64,000 bases of DNA, from positions 211,143 to 275,142 of the forward strand of contig JAFQNL010000019.1 of NCBI GenBank assembly GCA_017395935.1, given 5' to 3'. The stretch's first letter is position 1. Each line of letters opens with the position of its first letter. This document shows, piece by piece, positions 24,714 to 32,955 of this stretch. The position numbers and the translations under genes are program-made. This stretch comes from Oscillospiraceae bacterium. GTDB lineage: Bacteria; Bacillota; Clostridia; Oscillospirales; Oscillospiraceae. Under the pieces are notes generated by a model. It saw only the letters and a program-made list of their open reading frames with translations. It did not search any database and was not told the DNA's origin.

Positions 24714-24742
24714 ATTATATACGAAAAAAATTGGTTTGAAAA
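24714..24742 (-). promoter_or_regulatory. Likely promoter of glnS
   Basis: Minus strand TTTTCA (24742-24737), 17-nt spacer, TATAAT (24719-24714). The rest of the glnS/C39 intergenic region (24743-24963) shows nothing I can name; no T-box was recognised. Confidence 0.5.
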
Positions 24743-24963
24743 GAGGGGAGTCCAAAAGAAACCGGCCATAATCAAAAAGATATCCTGTTATCGCTGCATT
24801 CCAGAAAGGGCGCTGTGCGTAGCGGCTGCCAAAAAGGAGCAGGGCGGTCAATTTCACGTTCTTTTTCATTTTTTCCTAAGAAATCCTTCATCCTTCGCCA
24901 AAGCAAACTTCAGACAGCCGGAGTATCCTTACAATATCGCTATCCTGAAAGGATCTGATTCAT

Positions 24964-25782
24964 ATGACCTCCCATCAACCAGTTAGAAACCCTACTCGCC
25001 GATCTCCGCTCTTTATCTTGCTGTTCCTGCTGTCTATTCTACTGGCTGCTGACCTGCTGCTGGTATTTCTCCTTCTCCGCTCCAGTCCGGACCCGGTGAG
25101 CGACGAGCTGAAGAGTAAACTGTCCGTTCTGAGGAGAGAAGACTCCGACTATGAGCCGCTGGCAGAGCATCCGGAGAATTATCCTGCGGAGCTCATAGAG
25201 CTGGCCGCCAATAATCCGGAAGCGCTTGAATTTGTTCTGAACTATCCGGAGCTTCATGACGCTCCGCCCGCCGACAGCATTGAAGAACTGGAAGCAGGGA
25301 AAATCCCCTATCTGCTCCAATGGGACAAGCGCTGGGGCTATGCCAAGTACGGAGACCATTGCATCGCTGTCAGCGGCTGCGGACCTACCTGCCTGTCCAT
25401 GGTCTTGACTTATCTGTCCGGTGACAATACATTAACTCCAGCAGTATTGGCCCAATTCTCCCAAAAGAACGGTCACTATGTCTCCGGAAGCGGCAGCAGC
25501 TGGAGCCTGATGACAGACGCAGCAGATGAGTACGGTGTGACGTGTGAAGAGCTTCCGCTGGACGAGCACGTGATAAAGAGCCGTCTGGATGAAAGCCAAC
25601 CTGTGATCTGCGTCCTTGGTCCCGGTGACTTTACTGACTCCGGTCATTTTATTGTCCTGTCCGGCTATGAAGAGGATGGATTTCAGGTCCTGGACCCTAA
25701 CAGCCGCTCACTCAGCGAGCAACTCTGGAGCTATGAGAAACTATCCCCTCAGATCCGCAATCTCTGGGCCTTTTTCATTTGA
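24964..25782 (+). CDS. Membrane-anchored C39-like cysteine peptidase family protein
   Basis: The 272-residue protein has one N-terminal membrane helix (about 17-39), so the rest is extracytoplasmic. The C-terminal C39_2-type domain has the catalytic Cys in SGCGPTCLSMVLTYLSG and the His in GHFIVLSGY, with Asp in VLDPNS. A linker (about 45-105) contains the short repeated pattern LAEHPENYPAELIELAANNPEALEFVLNYPE (given in pieces: EHPENYP, NNPEALE, LNYPE), common in sporulation or cell-wall C39-like proteins. The substrate is unknown. AAAGGA lies 10 nt before the ATG. Confidence 0.85.
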   Translation: MTSHQPVRNPTRRSPLFILLFLLSILLAADLLLVFLLLRSSPDPVSDELKSKLSVLRREDSDYEPLAEHPENYPAELIELAANNPEALEFVLNYPELHDAPPADSIEELEAGKIPYLLQWDKRWGYAKYGDHCIAVSGCGPTCLSMVLTYLSGDNTLTPAVLAQFSQKNGHYVSGSGSSWSLMTDAADEYGVTCEELPLDEHVIKSRLDESQPVICVLGPGDFTDSGHFIVLSGYEEDGFQVLDPNSRSLSEQLWSYEKLSPQIRNLWAFFI

Positions 25783-25789
25783 ATACTTC

Positions 25790-25824
25790 AGCCCCGTTCT
25801 GATCAGATCAGCACGGGGCTTTTT
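25790..25824 (+). terminator. Terminator of the C39-like gene
   Basis: AGCCCCGT (25790-25797) pairs with ACGGGGCT (25813-25820), then TTTTC. Confidence 0.85.
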
Positions 25825-25840
25825 CATCGCTTATCGCTTA

Positions 25841-27532
25841 TTACTCAAGAAACAGAGGAACGATCTGCTGACGAGTGACATCGGCCAGACCTCGGGTAGT
25901 CATCTTTAGGGCCGGAATAACCGGCAAGCTGATGAAAGCCATCGTCATAAAAGGCTCAATTGTCTCCGGAGCCCCCAGCTGCCGGACAGCCTCTCGTACA
26001 GCACGGTTTTCCAGCGCTGCCTCCCGGGCACTCAAATCTGTCATAAGACCACCCACCGGCAGCGCCATCTCTGCCAGCACTTTGCCGCCGGCGACCACTG
26101 CGTTTCCGCCGCCCAGCTGGATAATCCGGTTGGCAGCCAGCGCCATATCCGCCTCATTGGTTCCGATCACGATCAGATTATGGGCGTCATGGGCCACCGA
26201 AGAGGCAATCGCGCCCTTTTTCAATCCGATGCCCTTAATATAGCCGACCCCTCTGTGACCGGTATTTTTATGCCGTTCAATAACTGCCAGCTTCAGGATA
26301 TCATCCTGCACAGAGATACCGTTAGAAACCGAAAAGTCCAGCGAAAGATGGAGCTCCTGTGTCAAGAGCTGATCCGGAATGACGCTGATCACACGAGCAG
26401 GAGCCGCCTGGGGCGGAATATAGAAGTCTTGGCAAGTGAGCTCATCCAAATGGAAGGAGTGATATACAGAGGAGAGAATCTTTTCCTCTGCCTGAGGCAG
26501 GGTGAAGGGGAGTGCCTTTCCGTGTTCCGCCGCCAGCTGACCCCGCTTATAGACCGCGCTAACCTTCATAGACTCCAGATCTTCCACCAAAACAAGATCT
26601 GCCTGATATCCCGGCGCAACAGCGCCCAGCCAGCGCAGTCCAAAATGTTCCGCAGCCTGAATGGTTGCCATTCGAATGGCTGTCAGCGGACTCTTGCCCA
26701 ACAGCCCAACCTGACGAATGATAGTGTCGATATGTCCATCATAGAGCAGATCAGCCGGATGCCGATCATCTGTGACAAGCAGGCAGCGTCTGTTATAGGG
26801 CTCATCAAAAAGAGACAGCAACCCCTCCAAATTACGGGCCGCCGTACCTTGACGGATCATCACCCGCTGCCCCTTCCGAATTCGTTCCTTTGCCTCCTCT
26901 GGTTCTGAGCATTCATGATCGTCCGAAATGCCCGCTGACAGGTACCGGTCCAGATCACGCCCGGTCACCAGCGGCGCATGGCCGTTGACCAGCTTTCCGC
27001 TTGCCCTGGCATAATCCAGTTTAGCCATTACCTCCGGATCCCGATCCAGAACGCCCGGATAGTTCATCATCTCACCCAGCCCAATCACTCCCGGTCGCTC
27101 ATAAATCGGCGCCAGATCTGCTGCAGTCAGAGTCGCTCCTGTTTCATCCAGCGGCGTAGCCGGCACGCAAGAGGGAAGAACATAGTAAATATCCACCGGA
27201 AGTCCCTGGCTGGACTGTAGCATAAATTCAATTCCCGCTGTTCCGGCAACGTTGGCAATCTCGTGCGGGTCAGCGATGACGGTCGTCGTACCATGAGGCA
27301 GACAGACGTCTGCAAATTGTCCCGGTGTCAGCATCGTGCTTTCAATATGAATATGACCATCAATGAAGCCGGGGGTGAGGATTTTTCCTTCTGCGTCCAC
27401 CACCAGATCGGCCTCAGCTTCGCGATAGTCTCCCGTACCAACGATCATTCCATCTGAAATCAGTACATCCCATCGCTCCAGAGAATCGGTAAACACGTTA
27501 ACAACCATGGCTCCTTTGATCAATGTTTTCAT
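25841..27532 (-). CDS. ade: Adenine deaminase
   Basis: The amidohydrolase turns adenine into hypoxanthine and ammonia in purine salvage. The 563-residue protein has the metal-binding GFIDGHIHIESTM (HxH), DPHEIANVAGTAGIEFML, GEMMNYPGV and the C-terminal GG(N)AVVAGGKVLAEMALPVGG region typical of AdeC. ATG 27532 lies 7 nt after AAGGAGGG; an earlier in-frame ATG at 27577 lacks a site. The promoter is GTGACA-17-TATAAT. No purine riboswitch was recognised. It stands alone. Confidence 0.95.
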   Translation of the reverse strand: MKTLIKGAMVVNVFTDSLERWDVLISDGMIVGTGDYREAEADLVVDAEGKILTPGFIDGHIHIESTMLTPGQFADVCLPHGTTTVIADPHEIANVAGTAGIEFMLQSSQGLPVDIYYVLPSCVPATPLDETGATLTAADLAPIYERPGVIGLGEMMNYPGVLDRDPEVMAKLDYARASGKLVNGHAPLVTGRDLDRYLSAGISDDHECSEPEEAKERIRKGQRVMIRQGTAARNLEGLLSLFDEPYNRRCLLVTDDRHPADLLYDGHIDTIIRQVGLLGKSPLTAIRMATIQAAEHFGLRWLGAVAPGYQADLVLVEDLESMKVSAVYKRGQLAAEHGKALPFTLPQAEEKILSSVYHSFHLDELTCQDFYIPPQAAPARVISVIPDQLLTQELHLSLDFSVSNGISVQDDILKLAVIERHKNTGHRGVGYIKGIGLKKGAIASSVAHDAHNLIVIGTNEADMALAANRIIQLGGGNAVVAGGKVLAEMALPVGGLMTDLSAREAALENRAVREAVRQLGAPETIEPFMTMAFISLPVIPALKMTTRGLADVTRQQIVPLFLE

Positions 27533-27592
27533 TTCCGTTCCCTCCTTCTGTGTCCTGGTAAACTCAGCGCTCCTCATATGTATATTGGGTCT

Positions 27593-27621
27593 ATTATACA
27601 GGCAGGAGAATCATTTGTCAC
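27593..27621 (-). promoter_or_regulatory. Sigma-A promoter of ade
   Basis: Minus strand GTGACA (27621-27616), 17-nt spacer, TATAAT (27598-27593). Confidence 0.75.
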
Positions 27622-27681
27622 GCGAAAAGTAATTAACATTTTAAAAAGTATTATCGTTAATAAACCAAAATCATCCTTCCG

Positions 27682-27822
27682 CAGAATGAAAAACACCGCT
27701 GTCACAGGGACTGGACAACCGAGCTGAGCTTTTTCTGTATCTGTTGCCCTATAAGGCTGGTCAGGGGCATCCGAGAACCCTGTTCCTCCGCGCGGAGGAG
27801 CGGGCTGCAAGATACCATTCTG
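27682..27822. ncRNA. Candidate structured RNA upstream of ade (identity and strand uncertain)
   Basis: Nested complementary segments span an otherwise empty gap: CAGAATG (27682-27688) with CATTCTG (27816-27822), CCGCT (27696-27700) with AGCGG (27799-27803), and ACAGGG (27704-27709) with CCCTGT (27778-27783). A perfect 16-nt palindrome TCCTCCGCGCGGAGGA (27784-27799) projects on one side. Read on the plus strand, the outline (long interrupted stem, side hairpin on the 3' strand, large end loop) recalls 6S RNA, but no diagnostic 6S sequence was recognised and no good promoter found on either strand. Confidence 0.25.
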
Positions 27823-27846
27823 TAGATCAAATATCAGAGACGATAA

Positions 27847-27883
27847 GAAAAACACCCCGGAATTAAATAACTCCAGGGTGTTT
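27847..27883 (-). terminator. Terminator of tRNA-Thr
   Basis: Minus strand AACACCCTGGAG pairs with TTCCGGGGTGTT through two wobbles, followed by TTTTTC. Confidence 0.75.
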
Positions 27884-27887
27884 AACA

Positions 27888-27959
27888 AGCTGATGGTGGG
27901 AATCGAACCCACAACCTTTTCATTACGAGTGAAATGCTCTGCCATTGAGCCACATCAGC
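27888..27959 (-). tRNA. tRNA-Thr (anticodon CGT)
   Basis: The cloverleaf is readable on the minus strand: acceptor GCTGATG/CATCAGC, D-arm GCTC/GAGC, anticodon stem TTTCA/TGAAA with loop CTCGTAA (anticodon CGT, codon ACG), T-arm GTGGG/CCCAC with TTCGATT, discriminator T. CCA is not encoded. It has its own promoter and terminator. Confidence 0.95.
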
Positions 27960-27977
27960 ACCTCTAAAGGCCAAAAC

Positions 27978-28006
27978 AGTATAGCATGATTTCTAATATC
28001 CGTCAA
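27978..28006 (-). promoter_or_regulatory. Promoter of tRNA-Thr
   Basis: Minus strand TTGACG (28006-28001), 17-nt spacer, TATACT (27983-27978). Confidence 0.8.
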
Positions 28007-28045
28007 TCCTTTGAGAAAAATTCTCCGCGGAATCCCTTGCTGCGC

Positions 28046-28074
28046 TTGTCAATGATGTATAAATAGGATATACT
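28046..28074 (+). promoter_or_regulatory. Sigma-A promoter of gltX
   Basis: TTGTCA (28046-28051), 17-nt spacer, TATACT (28069-28074), 65 nt before the ATG. Confidence 0.75.
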
Positions 28075-28138
28075 GATAATAATTGTGGCCCTGAATAACA
28101 GGGAACGAATATCAGTTTATGCTAAGGAGGCCTATATT

Positions 28139-29629
28139 ATGGCTCTTGATTATCAGTGGTTCCAGAGCATGGAAGATCGGATCCCCAAGGGCGAGGTTCG
28201 TACCCGCTTTGCTCCTTCTCCCACCGGTTATATGCACGTGGGCAATCTGCGTACCGCTCTCTATACCTGGCTGATCGCCCGTCACGCCGAGGGAAAGTTT
28301 CTGCTTCGGATCGAGGATACCGATCAGGCCCGTCTGGTAGAAGATGCCGTTGATGTAATCAACCGTACTTTGACTGAGACTGGTCTGGACCATGACGAGG
28401 GTCCCGATGTTGGCGGTCCTGTTGGCCCCTATATTCAGTCTGAGCGCCGTTCTCTGTATGCAAAGTACGCTGATCTTCTGATTGAAAAGGGTGGCGCTTA
28501 TCGCTGCTTCTGCCAGAAGAATGATGGTGAGTCTCTTCATGGCGCCGCGCTCGGCAAGGCAGCTACCAAGCACGAGTGCCCCTACCGTGACCTCTCCAAG
28601 GCCGAGTCCGACGCTCTGGTGGCAGAAGGTAAGCCCTATGTTGTCCGTCAGAAGATTCAGCCCGGCACAACCAGCTTTGACGACGTTATCTTTGGAAAGA
28701 TCAGCGTTGATAACGCCGATCTGGATGAAGGCGTTCTGCTCAAGGGCGATGGACTGCCCACATACAACTTCGCCAATGTCATTGATGACCATCTTATGGG
28801 CATCACTCATGTGGTCCGGGGCAACGAATACCTGTCCTCCGCTCCCAAGTACAATCTGCTCTATGAAGCATTTGGCTGGGATGTGCCCACCTATGTTCAC
28901 TGCTCTCCTGTCATGCGTGATGCTCAGCATAAGATGAGTAAGCGCCATGGAGACCCCTCCTATGAGGATCTGATCAAGATGGGCTATCTGACGCCCGCAG
29001 TTGTCAACTATGTTGCGCTGCTTGGCTGGTCTCCCGAGGGCGAGGAGGAGGTCTTCTCCCTGGAAGATATGGTTAAGATCTTTGATATCAAGCGGATTTC
29101 CAAGTCTCCTGCCATCTTCAATATGGCTAAGCTGACTTACTTCAATACCGTCTACATCAAGGCCATGTCTCCCGAAGCCTTTGCTGCTACTGCTGAGCCC
29201 TATATCCGCCAGACTGTGACCAACCCTGCTATTGACCCGGCAAAGATCGCCACCACTCTCCAGCAGCGCTGCGAGAGACTGACCGACATCCCTGCTCAGG
29301 TTGACTTCTATGACGCTCTGCCCGAATATGACGTGGAGCTCTACACCAACAAGAAGTCCAAGAGCACGCCTGAATCTTCTCTGGAGATTCTGAAGATGGT
29401 CAGTGAGCGTTTTGCCGCGCTGGAAGCATGGGAGCCCGAAGCAATCAAGACCATTATGACCGATCTCGCTCTTGAGATGGGCGTTAAGAACGCCAAGGTT
29501 ATGTGGCCGGTTCGCATCGCAATGGCCGGCAAGACCGTCACTCCGGGCGGTGCTGTGGAGATTGCATGGATTCTGGGCCGGGAAGAGACCGTTGCCCGTC
29601 TGAATAAGGGCATTGCGCTGCTCTCCTGA
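28139..29629 (+). CDS. gltX: Glutamyl-tRNA synthetase
   Basis: The class I enzyme charges tRNA-Glu. The 496-residue protein has the HIGH-type motif in FAPSPTGYMHVGNLRTAL, the acceptor-binding LLRIEDTDQAR, and KMSKRHGD as the KMSKS loop, with a C-terminal helical anticodon-binding part. ATG 28139 is 9 nt after AAGGAGG; an in-frame start at 28085 has no site. With its own glnS present it should be a discriminating enzyme, though this is inference. A GC-rich hairpin follows the gene and overlaps the ribosome binding site of the next one. Confidence 0.96.
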   Translation: MALDYQWFQSMEDRIPKGEVRTRFAPSPTGYMHVGNLRTALYTWLIARHAEGKFLLRIEDTDQARLVEDAVDVINRTLTETGLDHDEGPDVGGPVGPYIQSERRSLYAKYADLLIEKGGAYRCFCQKNDGESLHGAALGKAATKHECPYRDLSKAESDALVAEGKPYVVRQKIQPGTTSFDDVIFGKISVDNADLDEGVLLKGDGLPTYNFANVIDDHLMGITHVVRGNEYLSSAPKYNLLYEAFGWDVPTYVHCSPVMRDAQHKMSKRHGDPSYEDLIKMGYLTPAVVNYVALLGWSPEGEEEVFSLEDMVKIFDIKRISKSPAIFNMAKLTYFNTVYIKAMSPEAFAATAEPYIRQTVTNPAIDPAKIATTLQQRCERLTDIPAQVDFYDALPEYDVELYTNKKSKSTPESSLEILKMVSERFAALEAWEPEAIKTIMTDLALEMGVKNAKVMWPVRIAMAGKTVTPGGAVEIAWILGREETVARLNKGIALLS

Positions 29630-29641
29630 TCTGTAAGGAAT

Positions 29642-29684
29642 ATCCCCTCCCCAAGGAAACATATCCTTTAGGGGAGGGGATTTT
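29642..29684 (+). terminator. Hairpin after gltX that also covers the next ribosome binding site
   Basis: ATCCCCTCCCC (29642-29652) pairs with GGGGAGGGGAT (29671-29681) with an inner AAGGA/TCCTT helix, then TTTT. It looks like an intrinsic terminator of gltX, but its 3' arm is the ribosome binding site of the gene starting at 29685. A weak sigma-E-like pair ATATC (29640-29644)-15-CATATCCT (29660-29667) lies within it. Confidence 0.65.
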
Positions 29685-30008
29685 ATGTCTGAACACTTTC
29701 ATTCCAATGAGCCTAACAACCGCAAGCCGTCCGGAGCCGGAAAGACCATTCTTGGCACCATTCTGACGGTTCTCGTTACCCTTTTCCTCTGGACGGCGCT
29801 GTCTGCCTGGCGTCCGGAATTGGCCAGCTATCTGACCCATCAGATCAGTTCAGCGCTTCCTGGAAGATTTGAACTGACCTCAGCCTTTACTCAACTTGGG
29901 GAGGCAATGCAGGAACTGAAGGATCCAGCCAAAGCGGTAGGGGACTGGTGCGTTTCCGTATTCCTTCCGCAGGACCTGACGCAGTCCACAGAGGAGCATG
30001 AGAAGTAG
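29685..30008 (+). CDS. Small single-pass membrane protein upstream of a SpoIVFB-like protease
   Basis: The 107-residue protein has a polar N-terminus (about 1-20), one membrane helix (about 21-41, TILGTILTVLVTLFLWTALS) and an outer tail of about 65 residues. No peptidase motif is seen. Its stop overlaps the next gene by 11 nt. It occupies the position of spoIVFA, but SpoIVFA proteins are about 250 residues with an M23 (LytM) domain that is absent here. It might be a minimal partner of the protease (inference only). Its ribosome binding site is inside the hairpin after gltX. Confidence 0.7.
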   Translation: MSEHFHSNEPNNRKPSGAGKTILGTILTVLVTLFLWTALSAWRPELASYLTHQISSALPGRFELTSAFTQLGEAMQELKDPAKAVGDWCVSVFLPQDLTQSTEEHEK

Positions 30009-30573
30009 CCGCCGCTTTCCGGTCACTGTCCATCCCAGCTTTTTTGTACTGACCACATTCTTACTCTATTCCAGCGAGGATAGCACGAGTTTATTCGCGC
30101 TTATTTTCGCCTGTCTGATCCATGAATCGGGCCATCTTATGGCTGCCCGTAGTCTCGGCCTCAAGATTGACTCCCTTCATCTTGGTCTTGCTGGGCTGGA
30201 ACTGAAAATTAGAAGAAACTGCAATTATCTGGGAGACCTGCTTTTGGCATTGAGCGGACCGGCGGCCAGCTTGCTGCTGACGGCTCTTTTATGCGCTGTG
30301 CCCGTCCCTGCCGCAGCGCTGCTTTCTGGCATTAGTCTCATACTGGGTCTGTTCAATCTTCTTCCTATCCGGCCGCTGGATGGGGGGGAGGCACTCAACG
30401 CCCTGCTCATGCAGCTTTGCTCCGAAGAACAGGCATGGAGATACAGCAGAATGATCGGAGTGATTTTGGTTGCTCTGTGCCTTCAGGCCGGCGCTGTGCT
30501 TGCCGCGGCAGGCAATCCAGCCCTACTGATCCTCGGGCTCTGGCTGCTGGCCTGCCATCTTCGCTCTTCCTAG
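29998..30573 (+). CDS. spoIVFB: Site-2 (M50) metalloprotease, SpoIVFB-like
   Basis: The 191-residue multi-pass membrane zinc protease has HESGH (HExxH) in LIHESGHLMAAR near 41-52 and the second motif NLLPIRPLDGGEALN near 120-134, whose Asp is the third zinc ligand. SpoIVFB-type enzymes cleave pro-sigma-K within the mother-cell membrane around the forespore. Size and topology fit SpoIVFB but it lacks a C-terminal CBS domain, which occurs in B. subtilis SpoIVFB. No sigK or bofA is in the window. The ATG overlaps the upstream gene. Confidence 0.8.
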   Translation: MRSSRRFPVTVHPSFFVLTTFLLYSSEDSTSLFALIFACLIHESGHLMAARSLGLKIDSLHLGLAGLELKIRRNCNYLGDLLLALSGPAASLLLTALLCAVPVPAAALLSGISLILGLFNLLPIRPLDGGEALNALLMQLCSEEQAWRYSRMIGVILVALCLQAGAVLAAAGNPALLILGLWLLACHLRSS

Positions 30574-30585
30574 ACAGGAAAAGAA

Positions 30586-30614
30586 TTGCCACACCTGTCC
30601 AAACGTGCTATAAT
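30586..30614 (+). promoter_or_regulatory. Sigma-A promoter of ruvCAB
   Basis: TTGCCA (30586-30591), 17-nt spacer, TATAAT (30609-30614). Confidence 0.8.
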
Positions 30615-30631
30615 CGTATGTATGTACGATT
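30612..30631. promoter_or_regulatory. Inverted repeat at the ruvC transcription start (candidate operator)
   Basis: AATCGTA (30612-30618), spacer TGTATG, TACGATT (30625-30631): a perfect 7-bp dyad that overlaps the end of the -10 and the expected start site. It does not match the GAAC-N4-GTTC LexA pattern. Confidence 0.5.
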
Positions 30632-30646
30632 GAGGGAGGGAAAACT

Positions 30647-31168
30647 GTGCGAATTCTGGGAATTGACCCCGGTGTAGCCACCATTGGCTTTGGTATTATT
30701 GATGCTGATCGGCAGAAAAACACCCTCATCCGTTATGGTGTGATCTCTACACCCGCCGGATTACCTCTTTCTCACCGACTGAGACAGATCTACGCCGATA
30801 TGCAGGAGCTGATCGAGACCTTCCGCCCCGACGAAGTGGCAGTGGAGGAACTCTTTTTTACCAACAATGTCACAACCGGTATCTCTGTCGCTCACGGCAG
30901 AGGCGTTATCTTGCTGGCCGCCGAGCAGCTGGGTATCCCAATTTTTGAATACACCCCCATGCAGGTTAAGCAGGCGGTAGCCGGATACGGAAAGGCTGAG
31001 AAGAAGCAAGTTATGCTCATGACTCAGCGGCTGCTCAATATGACGCAGATCCCACGGCCTGACGACGCGGCAGATGCATTGGCTATCGCCATCTGTCATG
31101 CCCGGGCAGCTACCAGCCTGCTCAACCGCGAGCGGATCTTCGATCCAAAACGTTATGATACACGCTAA
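30647..31168 (+). CDS. ruvC: Holliday junction endonuclease RuvC
   Basis: The resolvase cuts Holliday junctions made during recombination repair. The 173-residue RNase-H-fold protein has the first catalytic Asp in RILGIDPGVATIGFG (Asp7), Glu in VAVEELFFTNN (near 67), and the C-terminal acidic pair in RPDDAADALAIAICHA. The start is GTG after GGGAGGG. It is first of ruvC-ruvA-ruvB (18 and 10 nt gaps). Confidence 0.95.
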   Translation: MRILGIDPGVATIGFGIIDADRQKNTLIRYGVISTPAGLPLSHRLRQIYADMQELIETFRPDEVAVEELFFTNNVTTGISVAHGRGVILLAAEQLGIPIFEYTPMQVKQAVAGYGKAEKKQVMLMTQRLLNMTQIPRPDDAADALAIAICHARAATSLLNRERIFDPKRYDTR

Positions 31169-31186
31169 GACATCAGAGGTGAGACC

Positions 31187-31789
31187 ATGTTCTACTATAT
31201 CTCCGGTCCCGTCGCCCATATCGACACCAGAATGGCTGTAATCGACTGCGGCGGCGTAGGTTACGCCTGCAATACGACGGCTTATACGCTCTCCGCGCTG
31301 ACCAAGGGCAAACAGGCCACACTTTTCACCCATCTCTCCGTCAAGGAAGACGATATGACCCTCTATGGCTTTGCCAGTAAGGAGGAATTGAATCTGTTCA
31401 GACAGTTAATCTCTGTCTCCGGTGTAGGACCCAAAGCAGCGCTTTCCATCCTCTCCGTCTCCACCCCTTCGCAGCTGGCTCTTTCGATTATTACAGGAGA
31501 TACAAAAGCTCTGGTAGCCGCTCCTGGTATTGGCAAAAAGATCGCACAGCGTGTCGTCCTTGAGCTGAAGGATAAACTGGCTAAGGAGCAGGGAAGTGTC
31601 ATGGAGCATTATACACCTCCGCAGAGCGGATTTGCCATTGCCGAAGACAAGATGGGCGAGTCCACCGCCGCTCTTGCCGTGCTCGGTTACAGCCAGAGCG
31701 AGATCAATCACGCGCTGAAAGGCATTGACATGGAACACCTCACCCTTGAGCAGATCATCAAGGAAGCACTCAAGAAAATGATGAAGTAA
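31187..31789 (+). CDS. ruvA: Holliday junction branch migration protein RuvA
   Basis: RuvA binds the four-way junction and loads RuvB. The 200-residue protein has an OB-fold domain ([13 protein letters not shown], about 1-65), helix-hairpin-helix motifs ([16 protein letters not shown] and [19 protein letters not shown]), and a C-terminal RuvB-binding UBA-like domain (about 145-200, with [12 protein letters not shown]). The ATG follows GAGGTGAGACC. It lies between ruvC and ruvB. Confidence 0.96.
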   Translation: MFYYISGPVAHIDTRMAVIDCGGVGYACNTTAYTLSALTKGKQATLFTHLSVKEDDMTLYGFASKEELNLFRQLISVSGVGPKAALSILSVSTPSQLALSIITGDTKALVAAPGIGKKIAQRVVLELKDKLAKEQGSVMEHYTPPQSGFAIAEDKMGESTAALAVLGYSQSEINHALKGIDMEHLTLEQIIKEALKKMMK

Positions 31790-31799
31790 GGAGATCCCT

Positions 31800-32843
31800 A
31801 TGAGCATCGACTATGCAGATACTGAATATCGTCCGGAGCCTCTTGTGACCTCCTCTCTTACCGCCGCCGATGAGGGAGAGTTTACTCTTCGTCCGCAGCG
31901 GCTGCATGAGTACATTGGTCAGACAAAAGCTAAGAGCAATCTGGAGATCTTCATTCAGGCAGCCAAGCTGCGCAACGAGCCACTGGATCACGTTCTGCTC
32001 CACGGCCCTCCCGGCCTTGGCAAGACAACTTTGGCCGGCATTATTGCCAATGAAATGGGTGTACAGATCCGGATCACCTCTGGTCCCGCTATCGAAAAGC
32101 CCGGCGATCTGGCAGCCCTTCTGACCAATCTGGGCGAGAACGATATTCTGTTCGTAGATGAAATTCATCGGATGAACCGGGCAGTAGAGGAGATTCTCTA
32201 TCCTGCCATGGAAGACTACGCCATTGATATTATAATCGGCAAAGGCCCTTCGGCAAACTCTATCCGTCTGGATCTGCCCAAGTTCACGCTAATCGGAGCT
32301 ACCACCCGGGCCGGCTCTCTCTCCGCCCCCCTGCGTGATCGCTTTGGTGTCAACCTTCGGCTGGAACTTTATTCCAACGAAGAGCTGGCACTGATCGTCA
32401 AGCGCTCGGCAGAGCTTCTCTGTGTCCCTATTGAAGAAGAGGGCGCTATGGAGATTGCGCAACGCTCCCGTGGAACTCCCCGAATCGCAAACCGTATGCT
32501 TCGCCGTGTACGGGACTTTGCTCAGGTTATGGCCGGCGGCGTAATTACCAGAGAAGTCGCCGATCGGGCGCTGACTGCCTTGGAAGTTGACCATTTGGGT
32601 ATGGATCAAATTGACCGCCGTATGCTGCAAGCCATTATTGAACAGTATAACGGCGGCCCGGTGGGCCTTGAAACTCTGGCTGCCACCATCAATGAAGATA
32701 CAGTGACGCTGGAGGATATGTACGAGCCTTACCTCATGCAGCAGGGTTTTTTGACCCGGACGCCCAGAGGCCGCTGCGTAACTGCCGCAGCCTACGAGCA
32801 TCTCCATATCAGTTATCCCAACCAGCAGCAGGTATTGTTTTAA
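31800..32843 (+). CDS. ruvB: Holliday junction helicase RuvB
   Basis: The AAA+ motor drives branch migration. The 347-residue protein has the family start [18 protein letters not shown], Walker [12 protein letters not shown], Walker [11 protein letters not shown], sensor 1 GATTRAG and a C-terminal winged helix ([22 protein letters not shown]). AAGGAGATCCCT precedes the ATG. It ends the ruvCAB operon. An AT-rich inverted repeat ATTTATAA/TTATAAAT (32850-32872) follows, with no T-tract terminator. Confidence 0.97.
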   Translation: MSIDYADTEYRPEPLVTSSLTAADEGEFTLRPQRLHEYIGQTKAKSNLEIFIQAAKLRNEPLDHVLLHGPPGLGKTTLAGIIANEMGVQIRITSGPAIEKPGDLAALLTNLGENDILFVDEIHRMNRAVEEILYPAMEDYAIDIIIGKGPSANSIRLDLPKFTLIGATTRAGSLSAPLRDRFGVNLRLELYSNEELALIVKRSAELLCVPIEEEGAMEIAQRSRGTPRIANRMLRRVRDFAQVMAGGVITREVADRALTALEVDHLGMDQIDRRMLQAIIEQYNGGPVGLETLAATINEDTVTLEDMYEPYLMQQGFLTRTPRGRCVTAAAYEHLHISYPNQQQVLF

Positions 32844-32903
32844 TTGAATATTTATAACCATACTTTATAAATGTCAAACCACTTTCCGTCATTGTGTCGT
32901 AAA

Positions 32904-32936
32904 TTGTCCTTGACAAGTGGTATAATTTGCTATAAT
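32904..32936 (+). promoter_or_regulatory. Promoter region of sigH
   Basis: TGGTATAAT (32918-32926) is an extended -10, and a second TATAAT lies at 32931-32936, 15 nt after TTGACA (32910-32915). The dyad TTGTC-CTT-GACAA (32904-32916) overlaps the -35. Which -10 is used cannot be told from sequence. Confidence 0.5.
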
Positions 32937-32955
32937 ATGCAAGGAGACTGTTCCG

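Noticed and set aside
27574-27945. A 123-codon minus-strand frame through the tRNA-Thr terminator
   Set aside because: Its first residues are a translation of the tRNA itself (EKVVGSIPTIS-like), a well-known artefact.
32850-32872. AT-rich inverted repeat after ruvB as a terminator
   Set aside because: All A/T arms of 8 bp and no T-tract; too weak to call.
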